Origin: Methanocalculus alkaliphilus
GTDB lineage: Archaea > Halobacteriota > Methanomicrobia > Methanomicrobiales > Methanocorpusculaceae
Reading direction: 5' to 3'
Assembly (NCBI RefSeq): GCF_024170505.1
Contig: NZ_JALJYG010000016.1
Coordinates: 1-36,121, forward strand
Length of the DNA stretch: 36,121 nucleotides
Of this stretch, positions 34,611 to 36,121 are shown one piece after another (within the stretch, counting starts at the first letter, position 1; the number at the start of each line of letters is the position of its first letter). The notes beneath the pieces are model-generated. The model searched no databases and was not told the DNA's origin. It saw nothing but the letters and a program-made list of their open reading frames with translations. A program made the translations under genes and the position numbers.

Positions 34611-35624
34611 TCAACCATCAATCCACCCCACATACCGCTCCAGCCCCTCCTGGATCCGCACCTTCGCAGTCCACCCAAGGACTCGCTCCGCCTTCCCGGC
34701 ATCCGCCCAGGTGTCCTGGACATCGCCCTTCTGCTCCTCTGCATGGTGGAGGAGGGCGGTCCGGCCGGTGGCATCCTCGATCGCATGGATGAGATCGATG
34801 ACGCTGATCCGGTTGCCGCCGCCGATATTGAAGGCCTCGCCGAGGATTCCGGCACCATTGGGGGTGGCTGGATCGGCAGGATCTGCGAGAGCCGCCGCCA
34901 CATTCGCCTCAACCGCATCATCGATATAGGTGAAGTCGCGGGTCTGGGTGCCGTCGCCGTAGATGGTGATCGGATCGCCCGCACGGATCGCCCGGACGAA
35001 CTTGTTGATCCCCATGTCGGGCCGCTGCCGGGGGCCGTAGACCGTGAAGTAGCGGAGCGAGACGGTCGGCACCCCATAATTCTTCCAGTACAGGTAGCAG
35101 AGGTGCTCGGCGGCGAGCTTCGAGACGCCATAGGGGGAGACGGGCTGCACCATCCGGTCCTCACGCATCGGGAGCTCGATGTCGCCGTAGACCGATGAGG
35201 AGGAGGAGTAGACGAAGCGCTTCAGGCGGGAAGAGGCGGCTGCATCAGTTGCATAGAAGTCAAGCAGCCGCTGGGTCGCCTGGATGTTGTCGCGGGTGTA
35301 AATATCAAAGCTCCGGCCCCAGGATGCCCGGACACCGGCCTGGGCGGCGAGGTGGAAGACATAGTCGACTGCGGGGAACGTATCCATCTCCACGATATCC
35401 TCTTCGATGAGGGTGAACCGGGGGTGCTGCATGGCAGCGGCAAGGTTCTGCTCCTTCAGCTCCCGGTCATAATAATCCGAGAACCGGTCGATCCCGATAA
35501 CTTCAAACCCGTCTGCGAGCAGCCGGTCGGTCAGGGTGCTCCCGATGAACCCGGCACACCCGGTTACGAGGGCTTTTGGACTGTCTGAACCGAGTTCGCC
35601 CCCATTGTTTGATTGAATAGTCAC
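34611..35624 (-). CDS. NAD-dependent NDP-sugar epimerase (GalE / UDP-glucuronate 4-epimerase-like)
   Basis: 337-residue extended SDR that probably inverts C4 of a UDP-sugar. The NAD site is ALVTGCAGFIGSTLTDRLL (TGxxGFIG, residues 21-28). Further motifs are VDYVFHLAAQAGVRASWGRS, FVYSSSSSVYGD and the catalytic pair Y165/K169 in PYGVSKLAAEHL, followed by LRYFTVYGPRQRPDMGINKF and DGTQTRDFTYIDD. The AGVR-SW sequence after HLAAQ is more often seen in UDP-glucuronate 4-epimerases. The start is GTG, with a GGAGAGG motif 9 nt upstream. The gene is GC-rich and is the first of the - strand module. Confidence 0.87.
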   Translation of the reverse strand: MTIQSNNGGELGSDSPKALVTGCAGFIGSTLTDRLLADGFEVIGIDRFSDYYDRELKEQNLAAAMQHPRFTLIEEDIVEMDTFPAVDYVFHLAAQAGVRASWGRSFDIYTRDNIQATQRLLDFYATDAAASSRLKRFVYSSSSSVYGDIELPMREDRMVQPVSPYGVSKLAAEHLCYLYWKNYGVPTVSLRYFTVYGPRQRPDMGINKFVRAIRAGDPITIYGDGTQTRDFTYIDDAVEANVAAALADPADPATPNGAGILGEAFNIGGGNRISVIDLIHAIEDATGRTALLHHAEEQKGDVQDTWADAGKAERVLGWTAKVRIQEGLERYVGWIDG

Positions 35625-35736
35625 CTCTTGAATCCTCTCCTGAGTCGCTGCCTCATTGTTTGTATTGTGACCGTCTGGTTGAGCCTCTGCTCAGCAGGGG
35701 GTCACATCCCTGTCGTATATAGGTATTAGATTCTCT

Positions 35737-35898
35737 CTATCTAAGAAGCCTTTGATTCTCAGCCGCCTGAAGATCAGACAGGGAGGATCCATACTCCCGG
35801 ACCTGATGAGCCGGGTTCATATCGATCTCTCTGGGCGCAATGAAAAATACTTCACCATTATTCTTGTGTTCTCTTAATTCATCTGGCTTCTCTCTCAT
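35737..35898 (-). CDS. Small hypothetical ORF (53 residues)
   Basis: Unrecognised small frame with AGGTG five bases before the ATG: MREKPDELREHKNNGEVFF, then IAPREIDMNPAHQVREYGS, ending QAAENQRLLR. The FFIAP segment and charged tail loosely recall the C-terminal domain of patatin-like phospholipases, but this is weak. It may be a remnant. The rest of 35625-35965 holds nothing else recognisable apart from probable promoter DNA of the epimerase gene. Confidence 0.35.
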   Translation of the reverse strand: MREKPDELREHKNNGEVFFIAPREIDMNPAHQVREYGSSLSDLQAAENQRLLR

Positions 35899-35965
35899 AC
35901 TACACCTGTACTATCATATTATTCCAATAATGATCTCACTATACCCGAAACAACGGTGAGTAATC

Positions 35966-36043
35966 ATGAAATATACAGTAGCTCTTGCGGCAGTAGAAAA
36001 AGGTGGATTTACTGTACGTTGTCTGGTGTCAACGTCGGTCTAG
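35966..36043 (+). pseudogene. N-terminal fragment of a HicB-like antitoxin, interrupted by the repeat
   Basis: ATG with GGTGAG at good spacing, then MKYTVALAAVEKGGFTVRCL, the typical first strand-turn-strand of HicB/UPF0150 antitoxins. After residue 20 the frame enters the inverted-repeat element (TGTCAACG at 36027) and stops at TAG 36041. The remainder of hicB, if it exists, would lie beyond the repeat and outside the window. Confidence 0.6.
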
Positions 36044-36121
36044 AAATCCCCAACTTCGTCGGAATAATTCTCCCCACCCCACTTAAACCTATCGTCAATT
36101 CTCTGTCATATATTAGGAAAC
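36027..36121 (+). repeat. Inverted repeat, right copy (~95 bp, reaches window edge)
   Basis: Reverse complement of 28024-28118 with about 7 differences. Its sharp end, TGTCAACGTCGGTCTAGAAA, lies inside the hicB-like gene, which indicates insertion of an element at this point. The inner end is not visible because the window stops. The two copies bracket 28.1-36.0 kb, which carries GT4, sulfotransferase, GT4, ABC exporter and epimerase genes. Confidence 0.85.

Noticed and set aside
34557-35198. 213-codon + strand frame at the right end
   Set aside because: It is antisense to the epimerase gene, which carries all expected SDR motifs.

Overview
This window looks like an archaeal surface-glycan (S-layer or N-glycan, or exopolysaccharide) locus, most likely from a methanogen of the Methanomicrobiales type. 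That placement is inference. It rests on GGTGA/GGAGG ribosome sites with frequent GTG and TTG starts, AT-rich TATA-like intergenic DNA, a DUF2206/DUF1616-like membrane protein, a DPM1-like polyprenol-phosphate glycosyltransferase, an AF2212-type antitoxin and an IS1634-type transposase. No rRNA, tRNA or CRISPR array was seen.

Layout. 0.1-4.6 kb: a secreted beta-helix protein (-), a GT4 glycosyltransferase (+) and a Wzx-type flippase (+). 4.7-9.4 kb: three related FemAB/GNAT-like proteins (-), with a radical SAM enzyme on the opposite strand between the second and third. 9.6-16.0 kb (-, mostly GC-rich): a polysaccharide deacetylase, then a nucleotide-sugar set: UDP-HexNAc 6-dehydrogenase, UDP-GlcNAc 2-epimerase, a frameshifted Gfo/Idh/MocA oxidoreductase and a DegT aminotransferase. 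A decayed antitoxin/PIN-toxin pair lies inside that set. 16.3-17.7 kb: a three-gene unit of unknown function whose genes overlap by ATGA. 18.5-26.3 kb (+): a DPM1-like GT2, a C-terminal GT2 fragment, three GT4 enzymes, an epimerase fragment and a large polytopic membrane protein. 26.3-27.9 kb: an insertion sequence with a frameshifted transposase. 28.2-35.6 kb (-): GT4, an unknown protein, a sulfotransferase, GT4, a methyltransferase stump, an MsbA-like ABC exporter and an NDP-sugar epimerase. This last block lies between two inverted copies of a ~95-bp repeat, one of which interrupts a hicB-like antitoxin at the right edge.

How the genes could work together. The dehydrogenase, 2-epimerase, 3-oxidoreductase and aminotransferase match four of the five steps of the Wbp-type route to UDP-2,3-diamino-uronic acids; no dedicated N-acetyltransferase is visible. 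The GT2 would load a sugar onto a polyprenol phosphate, the GT4 enzymes would extend the glycan, and the flippase or ABC exporter would move it across the membrane. The sulfotransferase, deacetylase, FemAB-like and radical SAM proteins would decorate it.

The locus is a mosaic. GC-rich and AT-rich blocks alternate, sometimes within one gene (22.9-24.1 kb). It also holds an unusual number of broken genes: an oxidoreductase, a PIN toxin, a GT2 fragment, an epimerase fragment, a methyltransferase stump, a transposase and hicB. This fits repeated recombination at a diversifying surface-glycan locus. The most interesting candidates for new biology are the FemAB/radical SAM block with a tiny ORF in front of the radical SAM gene, the inverted-repeat-bracketed right-hand module, and the ATGA-coupled unknown operon.
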